Shown: positions 35,140-48,240, numbered from the stretch's first letter. The stretch is DNA of 64,000 nt from Coptis chinensis (GCA_015680905.1 CM027379.1:27918501-27982500); one strand, 5' to 3'. Notes: a model not told the origin generated them from the letters alone. Program-made: numbers and translations.

Positions 35140-36785
35140 AGATTATTACACTCAAAGGTATTTTCTTAAAACAAATGATTATTATATTTTTTATATTTTA
35201 GACACTGATTTTATTTTTTTTACATTGTTTAATAGGAAAATCTCCTTTCAACGGAATATAGGAAAACAAATAGAGACAGTATGGCCATAAACAGCACAGA
35301 GATCAAATCCTCCTTACTTCAGTGTAATTGATTATCTCCTAAGTGCTTTGCTAATAATCCCTTTTTATAAGCCATGTAGTACTAGGGACAGTAGGGAATA
35401 GTAAACTATTCTAAAAATTATTGTATGGAATCTTATATATTCTTAATTATTCTTCTTACTGTTTGAAATTCTTCTTAACATGCAAACTTTATTAAGTACA
35501 TTAATGTTTGGATTGTGTACTCATTAAACAATGTAGTGAGAAGACCATTTTGGAACTGAATGTGATGATTCTAAACACTCGATGCTTCCAAACACCCAAT
35601 TTTTTTGTTTCTATGTCCTGATTTCTGTCAGTGCTCTTAAGTTTGTTAGAGTATGTATAATAAGACATATAGTGACATGCAAATAAATTGAGGTGACCAA
35701 CATGATTACTTGGATCAGTAATAAGTCCAGATTTTTCTCCAGTGAAATACATCTGCAAGTATCATCTGGTGCTTTGTGTTATTGTGTTACAATATTTCAA
35801 TGACAACAGTGGTAGCGTAGATTTCGAGCAAAGAATTCAGAATTCGACCTACTCCGTTATATCGTATTTAAACGGACCCAAGAAACAATTATATGTTTTT
35901 CATGCAAGGATAAGAAATATAACATAAAAATTAACACGAAGTCCAAGAGCCCATTTCCGCTCAACGGAAGTGAGGTCTCAAGCCGATTCCCCGATAATCC
36001 ATATACCCCACAAAAAGCGATGCCCCCATGGTCAAGTTCCGTGGGTTCACTTGGATGCATACGCTATCTGTTTTAAGAAATCTGATCCACGAGAATATAA
36101 TATAAAAGTGTTGGGAAACCAAAGTGTAATAAAACAACATATGCAACAATAATATAAATAACACTTATGATGACAATAATGGCAATTTATAAGGAAAGAA
36201 AGAAAATGAAACTTAAGTGTCCATATAAGAGGCCACATGCCTAGAACATGACGCCAGTGATAAAGTTAACCATGCTCCCAATTCTGAGTTTGTACATGCA
36301 CTGCAGAGTGTGTGTGTGTGTGTGTGCGCGACTGTGCCTGTGTCTAAGATACACATACTGAAGATAGCTTGCCAATTGAACAGCGCAAATCAACGCCAGG
36401 TATCATGGTGTCACCAATTAAGTAAGTCACATGATAAAACTGATGCCAGAGTATCTTGAGCAGCGAGTATTTTGACCACAGAGTGTTGATGACCTAAACT
36501 CACTTTGTATTTTTGTAGTGTCTAGAGTATAAATTATCACACTTTACATACAATTCCTAATCATGTGATTTAGCATTCATGGTATCTTCGAGCATTCCTA
36601 TCTAAACTCTCGAATTTTTGAAACGAGGGTGGTTTCACATGGGAAATATTATCTTAAATAAATATAAATAAACAAATAAATAAACTCTTGATGGAGATAT
36701 GAGTTGATGGTTTGCATATATGACTATTCCACATTGTACTAGAATGAAGATAGTATTGGAAAATTCAAATGAACCTAAATACCTC
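35140..36785. other. Non-coding stretch between helicase and RING-CH exon
   Basis: No recognised gene. It contains a (GT)n microsatellite at about 36308-36329. A segment at 35940-36110 is GC-richer than its surroundings and differs in composition, but no motif was recognised. Confidence 0.4.
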
Positions 36786-37008
36786 CCCTTCAGTGTTAAC
36801 AAACTCAATTACCCCAGCTTTATGCAAAGAAGTCTTTGCATGAATTTGTCCCTTTGGCAAACCGGGGTATCCTTGAATTATATCTCCTATCTACATTAGT
36901 TTTGGTAGTTCCTGCAGTGGAGGGAATATATCCAGATATCCTAATGCAGCCTCTCCTTTACTGTCAGGCTCTGAACACTCACACACGCGACAAATTGGTA
37001 AACCACCG
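36786..37008 (-). pseudogene. RING-CH (RINGv) zinc-finger protein, single exon fragment
   Basis: Minus-strand exon reading GLPICRVCECSEPDSKGEAA, then LGYLDIFPPLQE, HAKTSLHKAGVIEFVNTEGE and a GTATTT donor. CRVC..SEPD..G.AALG and GVIEFVNTEGE before the next exon (VFVCN in the family) match plant RING-CH proteins, which are membrane-associated or cytosolic E3 ligases in other organisms. One TAG interrupts the exon after LPKLM. No other exon of the gene was found here, so this is an isolated piece lying antisense inside the Helitron region. Confidence 0.6.
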
Positions 37009-39229
37009 TCCTTATACGTGCTGCCTGATAAGCTGCTACACTTTCATCATCATCATTAGATTAACTTCCTTAATTTGTAGTCTGTAGCTCAACTTCCTTA
37101 AGGCTCATATCATCAGATTAGATGGGAGCTGATATAAAATCTCCGAACTTGATTTTCTATAACACTGCTAACATATTTAGTGCTTTCTATGACACTAAAC
37201 AATGTCCATGCTACTGAAATCAGCAGTAACTTTTAATTAGACCAATAAAAAAATGCTTAAAAAATTCTGAAACCTCAAATGCATATGATTGAACTTGAAA
37301 CAACATAAGATTACCCCTGCTTGATGTACAACTCTTTATATCCTATATTATACTCTGTTTTCAAGTCAACCAAATCATTAGTTTACGAAACTACAAACTT
37401 GGATAAACAAAATAGTGTTACAAAGTCTTTAAGTTAACAGATAAAATAAGATCTTGCAACAGCTGTTAATTAAATCATTATTTCCTTCTACACAAGGGCA
37501 TGAAGGAGAGTTAAGGTCTTCTACTACTCTATACTGACTATTGACCATAACCTCCGGAAGAGTGGAAAAGTGGCAGTGTTGCACTATGATTGGATATCAA
37601 TAAGGGAATACTACCCTATTAAACATAAGACATTAATGTGTACACTAATTAGAAACCTAAAAACCCAAACTAACGTACGAGCAAATTTTAAAGTTGAAGC
37701 CAGAAAAATGATTAATGCAACAACTTTTTAGTTATTACCTACCCTATCTAGGGAAGCTAAGACCTAATAAACTAAGATACTTCTAAGGTAGCTTTACTAA
37801 TAAAGGAGACTTAGTCGCCACAGTCGGTGTAGGTGGTGGCCTAAAATAGGAACTTTTGCCCACGTTCAACGGCTTCACTATTGGAGGTGTCTTAGATAAT
37901 AGAGCCAGTGTTGCACTATGATTACTCTAGGGATCCCTTAAACTAACATAGTCCGGTCCAAGATTTTAGATTATTCCAAAAGACAACACAACATGTGAAG
38001 TATGTAACTTGGTCCTAGGCATCTCTAGAAATTATGAATAGGTAGACTAGCCATCTCTTTTTAGAACTATTTATATTGGTTCTGTAATAAGCCTAAACAT
38101 ACACAACATATGTTGTAGGTTGATAAGGTTAGCGAACTAAGAAGCAAGGATGAAAATTTCATAAATGAATGTCAGATGCAATAGGATGAGTATTCATAAA
38201 TGAAAAAACCTAATTTGAATAATAAGAAAAAGATAGTTCAATATCATATTCATATTTTTTGTTATATAGGAATCAAATTTTATATTAATTGTGACTAAAA
38301 TTCGATCAAATAATGCAGGTAAACCACATGGATAGCATAAATGTTGACAAAAATAGTTTCAACTGCAATGGAATGATTATTACTCAAAAATTAAGTGATT
38401 CGTGGATTATAATTGAGCAAAACAGACTCTGTTACTACAGGATACACAAGAATACTATTTATTATGAAGACTACAAAGGATTGACAGATGAAGTGAAAAA
38501 TAAAGTCCAGGGAGATTGTTTAGAAAAAAAATACCAGAAAAGAAGAATTTAGAAGAATAATAGGGAGAAGAAGATGAAATACTGATGAAAAGGAGCAAAT
38601 AAAAAGTTGTGATGTTAGACTTACCTTTCGGAACAGATTAATTCAGATCTTCTGTAACCACTACTTCTTCTAAGTTCTTTTCTTGCATTCACAACTCTTA
38701 TTGTTTCAACTACATTTCATAGAATAGGGTAGTGAATTTTTGTGTCTTGATAGCAGAACTTGAGACACTTCTATAAAAAATAACGGCCTTCCCTGGAAAA
38801 CTCCTCAACATCAGTTTCTAAACGATAAAAATTATGCGTGTCTTAACAATTACAATGTCGGACAAAACATCTCAATAAATAATAATATGCATATGCGAAA
38901 ATACTACAGGCTAGATATTGAGAATGCTGGATGAAGAACTATGTATTTTTACGACGTAATGGCTTGACTCGATATTTTTTGGTTGGTTATTGAAAATGTC
39001 ATCCAACCTGTGGCAGATGGGCAAGAATTACGTATAGTGTCCCATCTGCAAACGAGGAGAGTGGAGTAGATCATCATCTTATTTATTGCCCTCGCTGGAA
39101 ACTTCAGTTCACTAGAGGTGAAGAGGTGCAACCTACACTCAGTGCGTCTTATCCATATTATTCTTGCATACATTAAAGATCTAATAAGTATGAATTTATG
39201 CTTCACATAAACACCTATTATGATGGAGT
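37009..39229. other. Mostly non-coding, one unrecognised small open frame
   Basis: No known domain. At 38313-38552, right after an AATGCAG acceptor-like site, an 79-codon open frame reads KNSFNCNGMIITQKLSDSWI and LCYYRIHKNTIYYEDYKGL, ending CLEKKYQKRRI. It is Lys/Asn/Tyr-rich and looks like coding DNA of the same AT-rich style as the Helitron exons, but I cannot name it. Confidence 0.35.
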
Positions 39230-39234
39230 CACCT

Positions 39235-40320
39235 CGACTTGAGGGAAAATAGCTTCAATGGATCCATTCCTACTCAATTGTTCCGTTTACAAAGGCTACA
39301 ATACCTTGATATGAGTAGTAATATTTTAAATGGAATCCTGAGTCAAGAAGTAGGCGCCCTTCGGAACTTGAAGGTACTGAACTTAGCTGAAAATTTCCTC
39401 TATGGAGAGATTCCTATGGAAATTGGAAATCTAACACACAACTTTGCGGCAATTGTAAACCGCCCGAATAATAGATTCTCTGGTGGGCTTTCAAATTCAA
39501 TTTTGCATTTAACTGAGCTCCAAGTCTTGAATTTGCGCAAGAACTCTCCATCAATGCAAATTCCTACCAACACTGGAACTTTGTCCAATATTTCAACTAT
39601 AGCCTTAAGCAAGAACCAGTTGACTGGTGGAATCCCTTTGTCATTACAGAATTTGAACAAGATATAGTTAATGGATATCAAGGCGCTGAGGGTTTTCAAC
39701 CTTGGAGGAAACAACCTTACTTGGAACAACAATGTTAATGTAGCTCCAAAGTGCATGTTGTCTCAGTTATCTTTGAGGTCACGTCGTCGAACCCGTTGAT
39801 CTAAGCGAGAATGAGCTCGATGGAAACTTCCCTGAATGGCTTGCTGAACACAATATCGAAACTATAATTCTATTAGATAACAAGCTCACAGGTTCTCTTC
39901 CACCTCCTCTATTTCAGTCTCTAAATTTGTCAGTACTTGCTTTGTCAAGAAATTATTTCTCTGGCAAATTGTCTAGAAACATGGGAGATAAAACTTCCGT
40001 CATGATACTTATGTTGGCCAGCAACAACTTTTCAGGTACCATTCCTAAGACGATCTCAAAAATTTATCGACTACTATTGTTAGACCTGTCACAAATTTTT
40101 TTTTCTGGTAACACATTCCCAAGCTTTGGTCTAGATGCTTTACTTGCTTATGGAGACGTCTCTTCCAACAAATTGTCTGGCGAGGTTCCAGTAAACTTTG
40201 CATTAGGAACTCGATCTCCATAACAACAATGTAATCGGCGAATAGCCAGAGTTCGTCTACCAAATGTCTAGCCTTCAAGTTCTTAATCTTAAAAATAATT
40301 CTCTTGAAGGCCGTATCCCA
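39235..40320 (+). pseudogene. LRR receptor-like protein fragment, broken
   Basis: At least eight plant-type extracellular LRRs (LxxLxLxxNxLxGxIP): NSFNGSIPTQLFRLQRLQYL, NLKVLNLAENFLYGEIPMEI, ELQVLNLRKN, ISTIALSKNQLTGGIPLSLQ (39239-39667), then VDLSENELDGNFPEWLAE, DNKLTGSLPPPLF, VLALSRNYFSGKL, MLASNNFSGTIPK (39790-40220) and SSLQVLNLKNNSLEG at 40264-40310. The pattern is that of RLPs of the Cf/EIX type, cell-surface immune or developmental receptors. At least four frame changes or stops separate the pieces, and neither signal peptide, transmembrane segment nor kinase is seen. It lies between the Helitron helicase and RPA genes, in the same orientation. Confidence 0.8.
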
Positions 40321-41330
40321 AAGACGCCAAGGTGGAACCATATACAAGGGTCGAGCATCAATAGGCGAAGGAAGAGTTGATTCCTTCCATGGGAGAGCAC
40401 CCATTGTTAGCAGATTCTCTGCGAGAGGTCTTAGGACAGAATCCACACCAAAAGTTTTATCTAGAATATACAATGAGTACTATGACTGAACATTTGAGAA
40501 ACCGTCGGGACAAACTATTGTGGCTTTACCAGAATGTGGGTCCTTATGGTTGGATTTACAATGGGGCACTGGAATGACGAGTTATCAATTTGATCTAGAA
40601 TACTTTGGTGTCCTGAGAATGCAGGAGGACAATGCATCAAGCCGGAATGGTAATGGCCTTCCAGCAAGAGGAGGCCAAGTGTCTTGAGTTTAAGAACACT
40701 AAAGAGCACCTAGAGTTTGAGCTGTTCTAGCAAATCTCTGTACAAGTTTAAATTATTGTTAACTCAGTTAGATTTGCACTAAATATGGGCCAAACTTGGA
40801 TTGGTCCGGCCTTTACCATACTAAAATCAATTCTATTTTATATACTTATCCGTTTCTAATTCAGATAAGTATTGCTTAATTAAACTTATACATACGGTAC
40901 AAGTCCAAAGCAGGTATACTTCTAAAACTAGAACAACACCTTTGGAACTTATAAATACAGCACAACCGATTAATATAATTTAAAGAAAACTATAGAGCTA
41001 CTACAGAGAAAAGGTACACATGACAATAATTTCTTTTTCAATCTTATTAGATTTTTTAATAGTATTAGTAAACTGTTGTTATTTTAATCCATGAACTCAT
41101 CATAAATAATACATCTGTCCATGCATACATATCAAAACGGATGTATATTCATCATAATTGTGATAAGTATTGTAATTCTAATAGCTGGTCCATGCATACA
41201 TAGCAAAACGGTTGTATATTCATCATAATTGTGATAAGTATTGTAATTCTAATAATTTGGATATCGTAATGAGAACATTATATTTGGAAAATTCAATTTT
41301 TTCGATGAGGTGAACGACAAATCTAACAGG
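40321..41330. repeat. Spacer with a 71-bp tandem duplication (41118-41259)
   Basis: No gene recognised from 40321 to 41330. The unit starting GTCCATGCATACATA at 41117 is repeated from 41188 with about three differences, giving two copies of 71 bp directly upstream of the RPA gene. Confidence 0.75.
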
Positions 41331-43267
41331 TTGGAAGGTTTGAGCACGCATAAGCGAGAATGTGGGAAGCTGTTAATCTAAGGACAAGACACAATCATAT
41401 GGTCTACACATCTGCTACTTGACGAAAAGGTAGAACGGACTCAAAAATTACTTCTTTTATATCAAACGAATTTTTGAATTTTAATCCACTTATATTACAT
41501 TGTGCAGTCGAATCAAATTCATGCAAAGATTTCACCAGGAATCCAACACATGTTTGAAAAGAAACTGATAGAAGGAGACATATTTGTAATTGATAAATTT
41601 GAAGTCAAAGAAACAACCGGAAGATATCATCCAGTAAGATCTAAGTACACTATTTCTTTCACAAAAAATACTATAGTATCTCCTTCGAAAGAAATTGGGA
41701 TGACATTCAATAGATATAATTTTTCGTTCGTAGAATTTGAAGATCTTATGAAAACAAAGGATATCTCAGTTTTTCATACCAAAGGTGAGTTCTTTATACA
41801 TACCATATTGTTTATTATAACTAATTTCTAACAATATCTACAAATCAGATTTCATAGGAAAACTTATCAGAGTCGGGCCAAAGAAACCTCAAGGATTTAG
41901 GGAAATGATAATACAAAATGAAAGGTAAACAAAATCTACATAAATTATTTTTTAACTTAATTTCTTACACAGCTAACTATGTAAATACGTAATCAGGGGA
42001 AGTGAGCTTACTATAGCTTTATGGGGTGACAACTCCGATAGACTGGCAAATATTAGCAATCAAGAAGAAGATATGATGCTCATCATCACATCATTATACC
42101 TGAAAATGATTGGAAGTAAGTACAATTCTTAATCATCAATTATATAGACTGTTAAACATATATAATGGAAGTAAGTACAAATCTAATGTTTTGAATTTTC
42201 ATATTTTCTGAGAGGAATACAAACTTTGTTTAACATCTGCGACAAAGTTGTACTTGAATTTGGAACATTTTGGCCACGTTGACCAGATGAGAAACAGGTG
42301 ATATTCGTTAACAAAAGCATTACTATTCCTCACAAAAGCATTAACAAATATGACTTATCCCTAATTTGTTTTTCGTAGATATCAAATTAGAAATACAAGA
42401 GTTCAAATTGAACAAACAGTGAGTGACGAACCTAGTTCAATGAAGGAACTAATGAATCAAGACAGAGTCTCAATTTCGGAGCTAATTTCACTAGGAAAAG
42501 AAACACACAATCAGGTATACCAAGTAAATGCCTAAATAATACCGTGCTGAAATTAATAAAAACTGAACTAATAAACATATTTTTTGTAAGGAAAGCAATT
42601 CACTTGCAGGGCAAAGTTTGTGAAGATATTTGGAAACAAGTGGAGCTACAAATCATGCGAGAACTGCACTTATAAGCATGTTGACAAAGGATCGGAACCT
42701 TTTTGCACTAATTGTGAAACAACATACAAGACTCCACAAGATAGGTAAAGAAATCACTAATAAATACTACATCTTCGGTTTTATAATTCATTACTAATTC
42801 CAACTTTAAAACATCAACATGTACCTACTTAAACTATGCGTACAAGATGAGAGTGGAGATCAAACAACTTTTGTCGTCTTTGGTAAAAAGGCGCAGAAAA
42901 TAGTCGAGTTTCCTATCCAAAAAATAATGGAGCTGACTTCTGAGGCAAGTACATAACTTAATACGAAAAATTATTTTATAGAATGATACAAAGTTCATAA
43001 TTGAACCATACCTACATTTATTTTGTCAAAAAGCAGGGAAAAAGTACTGAAGAAATTAAGGAAAACCTTGAAAAGAATGCGGGGAAGGAGTATATTTTCA
43101 AAGTTAAGCTGAATGAGTATAGTATAAAAGAAAAGTTCCCTTCATTCAGCGTTACGGATATATTAGAAGACGATGAATACTCCTTTGAAGAAAATCATCC
43201 ATCAAAAAAACCCCATAAAGATTCAGAAACAGAGGAAAATGAGGACAACAAAGAGATCAAAGGATGA
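41330..43267 (+). CDS. Helitron-encoded RPA70-like single-strand DNA-binding protein
   Basis: Multi-exon gene; approximate exons 41330-41449, 41508-41784, 41849-41924, 41997-42115, 42220-42300, 42379-42515, 42609-42745, 42812-42943 and 43030-43267, nearly all with GT/AG borders. OB-fold parts: NQIHAKISPGIQHMFEKKLI, GDIFVIDKFEVKE, MTFNRYNFSFVEF, then GKLIRVGPKKPQGFRE and LTIALWGDNSDRLANI (DNA-binding domain), then the C-terminal zinc ribbon: FGNKWSYKSCENC and SEPFCTNCETTYKTPQDR (two CxxC pairs). It ends KVKLNEYSIKEKFPSFSV with an acidic tail. The first exon contains breaks (a TGA near 41352), but the later exons look open. In Helitrons this protein is thought to coat the displaced strand during rolling-circle transposition. 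Confidence 0.8.
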
Positions 43268-43591
43268 AAAATATCACCTTAGGATGGAAGATTACTAGGA
43301 ATTCTATTAGGATTTACTCATATTTCATCAACAACATCTGTACTTTGAGATACATTAATGATGTTTAGGTTTTAAACTATTTGAGATATTTAGTAGTGTC
43401 ATTGGATTAATTTACTTTAATTCATTAATTAAATCTGAAATTTGTGAGTTCAATTTGAAATCTTTAGGATAAGTTATTTGTCCAAGTTTGTGTACGCAAG
43501 TCCTACATCTTGCAATTGCTGCATGCCACAAGTTGTCTCATGGCAAATTCTTAACATGATTTTCTGGAAAATGTTCCAATAAAGTTTACTG

Positions 43592-43596
43592 AGAAA
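43592..43596. repeat. Target site duplication AGAAA, left copy
   Basis: AGAAA before the left LTR and again at 52557-52561 after the right LTR: a 5-bp duplication that shows the 43597-52556 block arrived as one insertion. Confidence 0.9.
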
Positions 43597-45124
43597 TGAT
43601 AAGAGCCCAAAACTGTAGTTTTAACCCCTTAATAATCATACTTTTAGACCAATTATGTGAGTAATAATTAAGAGTTAACACTGATTACGTGTTTTTATGC
43701 ATTTCAGGCTTCAAAGTCCATTATGTGCAGAAATATGCCACTTTAGCGAGATAAAGGAGCAAAGGTCGGTTACTAAGGAGTTCCGTGATTAAAGGCCAAG
43801 ATTCAAGAAGATAAAACATTTCTAAAGCCCGGTCAAAAGCTGAAAAGTCGACGCTGGGCGTAAACAAAACACAACAAGTCGTGAGAACTTCCCGAAGGCC
43901 GTATCTTTGGACTCAGACCTCGGAATGGGGCCTACCTTATGTCAAAGCGACCGGCTCGGAAAGAGCTTTCCAATGGTCTAAGCCTTGACCCAATCAGAAG
44001 AGCAAAAGTGGACGAAAAGTCTTTTGAAGCCAACTACAGCTGAAGAGGCCTTTTTGGACTGAAAGAATTGGGTTTTGGGCCTGATTCTCTGGCCCAAAAC
44101 ATGGCTCCAAGCCCATGCACGATTTTTGGATCTGAATGTATAAAAACAAAAGCTTAGCTCTTTGTTAATGGTAGATAGTTAGACCTAGATTAGAAATTAG
44201 ATTAGTAGCCTCCATTAATTAGTTTTAGATCTTAGTTTTAGAATTTCATTCCCTGTTTTAGATTAAAACTTTAAATCATTGTTCTTTATTGATTAGATAA
44301 ATAAAATAGTTATTCTTGTCAATTTCAATTTTTGTCATTTACAATTTATTAGATCTAATTTCAATTCTTGTTATCATTCAATTCTTAGTTATTAATTAGA
44401 TTTCGATTATTGTTTAGTTAAATTTCATAAAGTTAGAATCTTTGTAATATGTTGTATTCAATTTCAATGGGAAATGATGGTTTGATGAATCAAGGCTAAA
44501 ACCTTCATTAGAGGGGTTGATGAAGCCTTGATGAAAACTTAGTTGTATAGTGTAGAAGCGTTGTAGAGTCTATTCCATTCTAGAAGGTCGTGTTTCGCCA
44601 TGAGAATGGGTGGATGACCTCACATGCTAGTTATAATTGGTAGAAATGCCATGTTAATTAGGGATTAGAACGAGCAATTCTTACCGTAAGAACGTAAGGA
44701 TTGGATTACAATAGTCTATTCTAGGTGATTAAGTTGGATTCGAGGTGGATTCAATTCCCCTCTAATTCTTTATCTAGATCCAAGAACATTAGTATTTCCA
44801 TATATTTCGTAGTGACATTCAACATATTGCTTTTCATATTGCATCGTAGTATAATTCCTCTTCGTAAAGCTCTCATTGACTTAAGACCGACTAATTAGAC
44901 TAGAAAACATTCCATGCTAGAGAACTAGGAGTGGAACGAACTTGTTACTCCACTTTATTTCGATAGAATTGAGAGTAGGAAACTTTGATAACATAGCATC
45001 AAAAATAGTTTAGTTTACTTACGTTTTGATTTCATCTTTCATTTCGTAGGTAAGCTATTCATTTTATGTTCTAATACGTAATCCTATTCATTACTCAGTT
45101 CTTACGTTTAGTTTATCTTTATCA
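43597..45124 (+). repeat. 5' LTR of the second Athila-type element
   Basis: About 1528 bp, starting TGATAAGAGCCC and ending TTTATCA, repeated at 51081-52556. It is about 50 bp longer than the 3' copy near its right end. Confidence 0.93.
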
Positions 45125-45126
45125 AA

Positions 45127-45139
45127 TGGCGCCGCTGCC
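45127..45139 (+). promoter_or_regulatory. Primer-binding site, tRNA-Asp type
   Basis: TGGCGCCGCTGCC, 2 nt inside the 5' LTR, is complementary to the 3' end of plant tRNA-Asp and the same type as in the first element. Confidence 0.78.
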
Positions 45140-45699
45140 ATCTTAGTTGCACTTTAGCATTGTTTTCATAGTAGAATTAGTCATTTTTAAGTCACATTAA
45201 ACCCACCCACCCTTGTTTGATTCATACTGTGGTTGTCCATTTCAGCGTTGAAAAAGTTCATAAAAAATATACACCGAAGCGGCGACCCGGCCTATAAGGA
45301 GCGGCGCTGCTTCAATAGCTGGAACACGAGTGCTTTCGCGGCCTACCTTTGAGCGACCGCCCTAAGTCACTGGAACACGAGCGCGACCCGCCCCCTTACC
45401 GAGCGCGACCAGCTTAACTTATCTGGACTAGGGGCGACGGCTCTATGCGGCGCACGCCGCCTAAGCAAAAATTTTCGGATTTCTACAGGTTTGTTTCGAA
45501 CTCCGATTTTTCTAAGTTTTTCAGTGTTCTAACTTGTTATTTACACTGAACACGCGTAAACAAGACGATATTCATAAGCGAAGCAAGGACGCAATCAGGT
45601 ATTCCTTTCTTCCACACCTCGCATCTCCGTTAGAGGTTTCTACCAAGATATCGTAATTGTTTGGAGTGTTGCATGTTTAGTTAAGTTCGACTTAGTCTT

Positions 45700-47301
45700 G
45701 CATGAGATTAAGGTCCGGTGAAGAAAACAACTAACGTAATTACACGGCAACGTCAACAAACAAGTCTATCTAGTTTCCCACCCACTACACCTCTAGCTAC
45801 TATTTCACCAACCACACCTGACACAATGGCTGAAGAAAGAGAGACTCCTCTCTCCAACTTTTACAAAGCCTTGAGCGATAGCCCTAAATCTTGCATCGTT
45901 CTAGCAGACCCAGTGGGGGATTTCCGCATCCCCCCAAATATATTTAATTTGTTACCCGCTTTTCATGGTTTAGACCATGAAAACCTTATCGGCACACACG
46001 TTAGGATTGAACAAGTCCTTACAACATTCCACCATCCTACGGTTGGTGCGGAACAAATTAAATTGAGGGTATTCCCTTTCACCTTAGGCGATAAGGTGGC
46101 GTCTTGGTTAACTGCCCAAAGCCTAAATTCGTGGACTCGTGGGCCAAACTTGTTCAAATTGTTTATGGAACATTTTTACCCACCCCTAAAGACGGATGAA
46201 ATGCTTTCCAAGATTCACTTCTTTCGACAGAATCCTCATGAATCATTTTCAGAGGCTTGAAATCGTTTCACCGATCTCCTTATAGAGTGTCCACACCATC
46301 ACCTAGCAAAAGACACGTTAGTTCGTGCCTTTTTCAAAGGACTTCTACACCACCATAAAGAAGTCCTAGACATAATGAATGGGGGTAGTTTCCTAAGTAA
46401 AGGAGCCTCAGAGGCATATAAATTTTTGGAAGATCAGACTAAGCGTAATAATAATTGGGGGGGTAGTGACGATTACTCCCGCCTCGCTAGTTCTTCTTCT
46501 TCATGATTAAGGCTACCAAGTATGTTTGAGGTTAAATCAGATCCCGAGCTTAAAACTCTAATTGAATCCCTCACAAAAAGGTAGAGGCCATTTACGTACA
46601 ACAAAAGCCTATCCCGTCATCATGAATGTAAATTCAAATCCATGTAGTTTCGTTGGAGTCCCGAAAGCATCCCGACTCCCATCGTCCCTATAGCCTATGA
46701 ACATTCTTGTTCCATTAATAGTGAACCTAACGCCTTGGAGACAAAATCCCAACTTCGGTTGGAGAAATAACCAACAAGTCACACCTACGGTGGTTCAATA
46801 ATCAATATGTTAGGCCAACGCGCGGTTATAACCAAGCTCCACCACAACAAGGACGGGGATCGGGGTAATTATAATAATTATAACAACCAAAGCGCAACCT
46901 CGACAAAGTCAAGCACAAGGTCAATGTAGTTATAATAATTATAATGCTATCACAATCCGCCCATAAATAATCAACGCGAGATAGTTCTAGTCACACCACC
47001 CGTGACTACTACACCCACACAACCGGATCGTCTTGACGCCTTCATACAAGTGAGCCAACAACTTTTCCAAACCATGGCTCAATCTAACCAACACATTCTA
47101 CAATCCGTTAATAATTTAAACCAACAGTTAGCCCAAGAGAAAGCCCAACCAAAAGGCGTGTTTCCAGGCCAAGCGATACCCAACCCTAGAACAGCAAACA
47201 CAGCCTTTGAGGTAAACGGTAATACTAGTACGGAAACTACAACCGTAGGTGAGCTAAATGCCATCACCACTCGTTCGGAAGAGTGGTTGATAACAAAGTA
47301 A
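45700..47301 (+). pseudogene. Gag region of the second Athila-type element
   Basis: Starts with the Athila-type MRLRSG-like beginning near 45700 (read as ATGAGATTAAGGTCCGG), followed by a capsid-type part at 45718-46260 (FNLLPAFHGLDHENLIGTHV, LRVFPFTLGDKVASWLTAQS, MLSKIHFFRQNPHESFSEA). Asn-rich linkers and a coiled part (IQVSQQLFQTMAQSNQHILQ) follow at 47002-47301. The capsid part lines up with 20386-20640 of the first element. Fossil; broken. Confidence 0.85.
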
Positions 47302-48240
47302 CTATGCCTATAGTTACCCCATCAGTACTCCCTACACCGGATATCGAACTAGATACCGAAATAGAAACTGAAGAACCTACCACTGTAGAGGTACCAGTTA
47401 AACCACAACCTAAGAAACAGAAAGCCAAGGTTACACATCAAGTCGAGCCATACGCTAAATATAGAGCGAAACCACCGTTCCCTCAGAAATTAGCCATGCT
47501 AACTAGGGATACTAACTTTGAGGAGATTAGGAACATTTTCAAAAATCTAACGATAAACCTTCCTTTTCTCGAAGCTATAAAAAAGCTACCTAACCACGCT
47601 AAGTTTCTTAAGGAGTTGTGCACTACTAGGCGTAAGACCAACATACCTAAAGACGCCTTTCTAACTGAACAGTTCCCAACTTTATCTGAAAATAATGGAA
47701 TTGTTAAGTACAAGGACCCTGGTCGTCCTACTGTACAATGCACCTTAGGAGATTCTCACACGACGACCGCGCTACTAGACCTTGGGGCTAGTGTTAATTT
47801 ACTCCCGTTTTATTTGTATAAACAAATAGGTCTAGAGGAGATGCAACCTACTAAAATGACATTGCAATTAGCGGATTGGTCTATTAAGTATCCTAAGGGT
47901 GTGGTTGAAAACGTGCTGGTTAAAGTCCAAAATTTTTACTACCCAACCGACTTTGTTATCCTCGACCACGAAGTCACTAACGACTCTGTACCTATCATTT
48001 TAGGGCGTCCCCTTCTTGGCACCGCCAACGGCTCATAAACCGTCGTGATGGTTCGATGTCCTTGTCCTTTGGCCATCTTTTCGTTGAGGTAAATGTTTTC
48101 AAAACTAGGACACAAGATCCCGATTCATCTACAAATGGCGAGGTTAGCATGATCGAGAGCTTAGCTCAAGATTACTTCAAAAACATGTTTAGGAGAAACA
48201 GATTAACAAATTCCTTTCCTTCGAAATTCGACTTTAACAA
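47283..48240 (+). pseudogene. Protease region of the second Athila-type element
   Basis: The reading includes NLTINLPFLEAIKKLPNHAK, then the retropepsin motif LLDLGASVNLLPFYLYKQIG, MTLQLADWSIKYPKGVVENV, FVILDHEVTNDSVPIILGRP and a continuation with VEVNVF. It is the direct counterpart of 18427-18960. Fossil. Confidence 0.88.

Larger units (their letters stand above)
28929..43300 (+). mobile_element. Autonomous-type Helitron (Rep, PIF1 helicase, RPA), decayed
   Basis: The plus strand carries, in order, a homeodomain exon, a Rep domain of Helitron type, a PIF1-like helicase and, after a 6-kb gap, an RPA70-like gene: the set known from plant Helitrons. The left limit is uncertain: TCTCTACTTTAG at 28929 resembles a plant Helitron 5' end (TCTCTACTA), but it is preceded by T, not the usual A. 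No 3' end (hairpin plus CTRR) was found directly behind RPA; the nearest good one is at 62064-62067, so the element may be much longer and may be interrupted by the LTR element at 43597. Breaks lie mainly in the helicase part. Confidence 0.6.

Noticed and set aside
36308-36329. (GT)n tract as a possible Z-DNA or regulatory site
   Set aside because: Ordinary short microsatellite; nothing around it supports a function.
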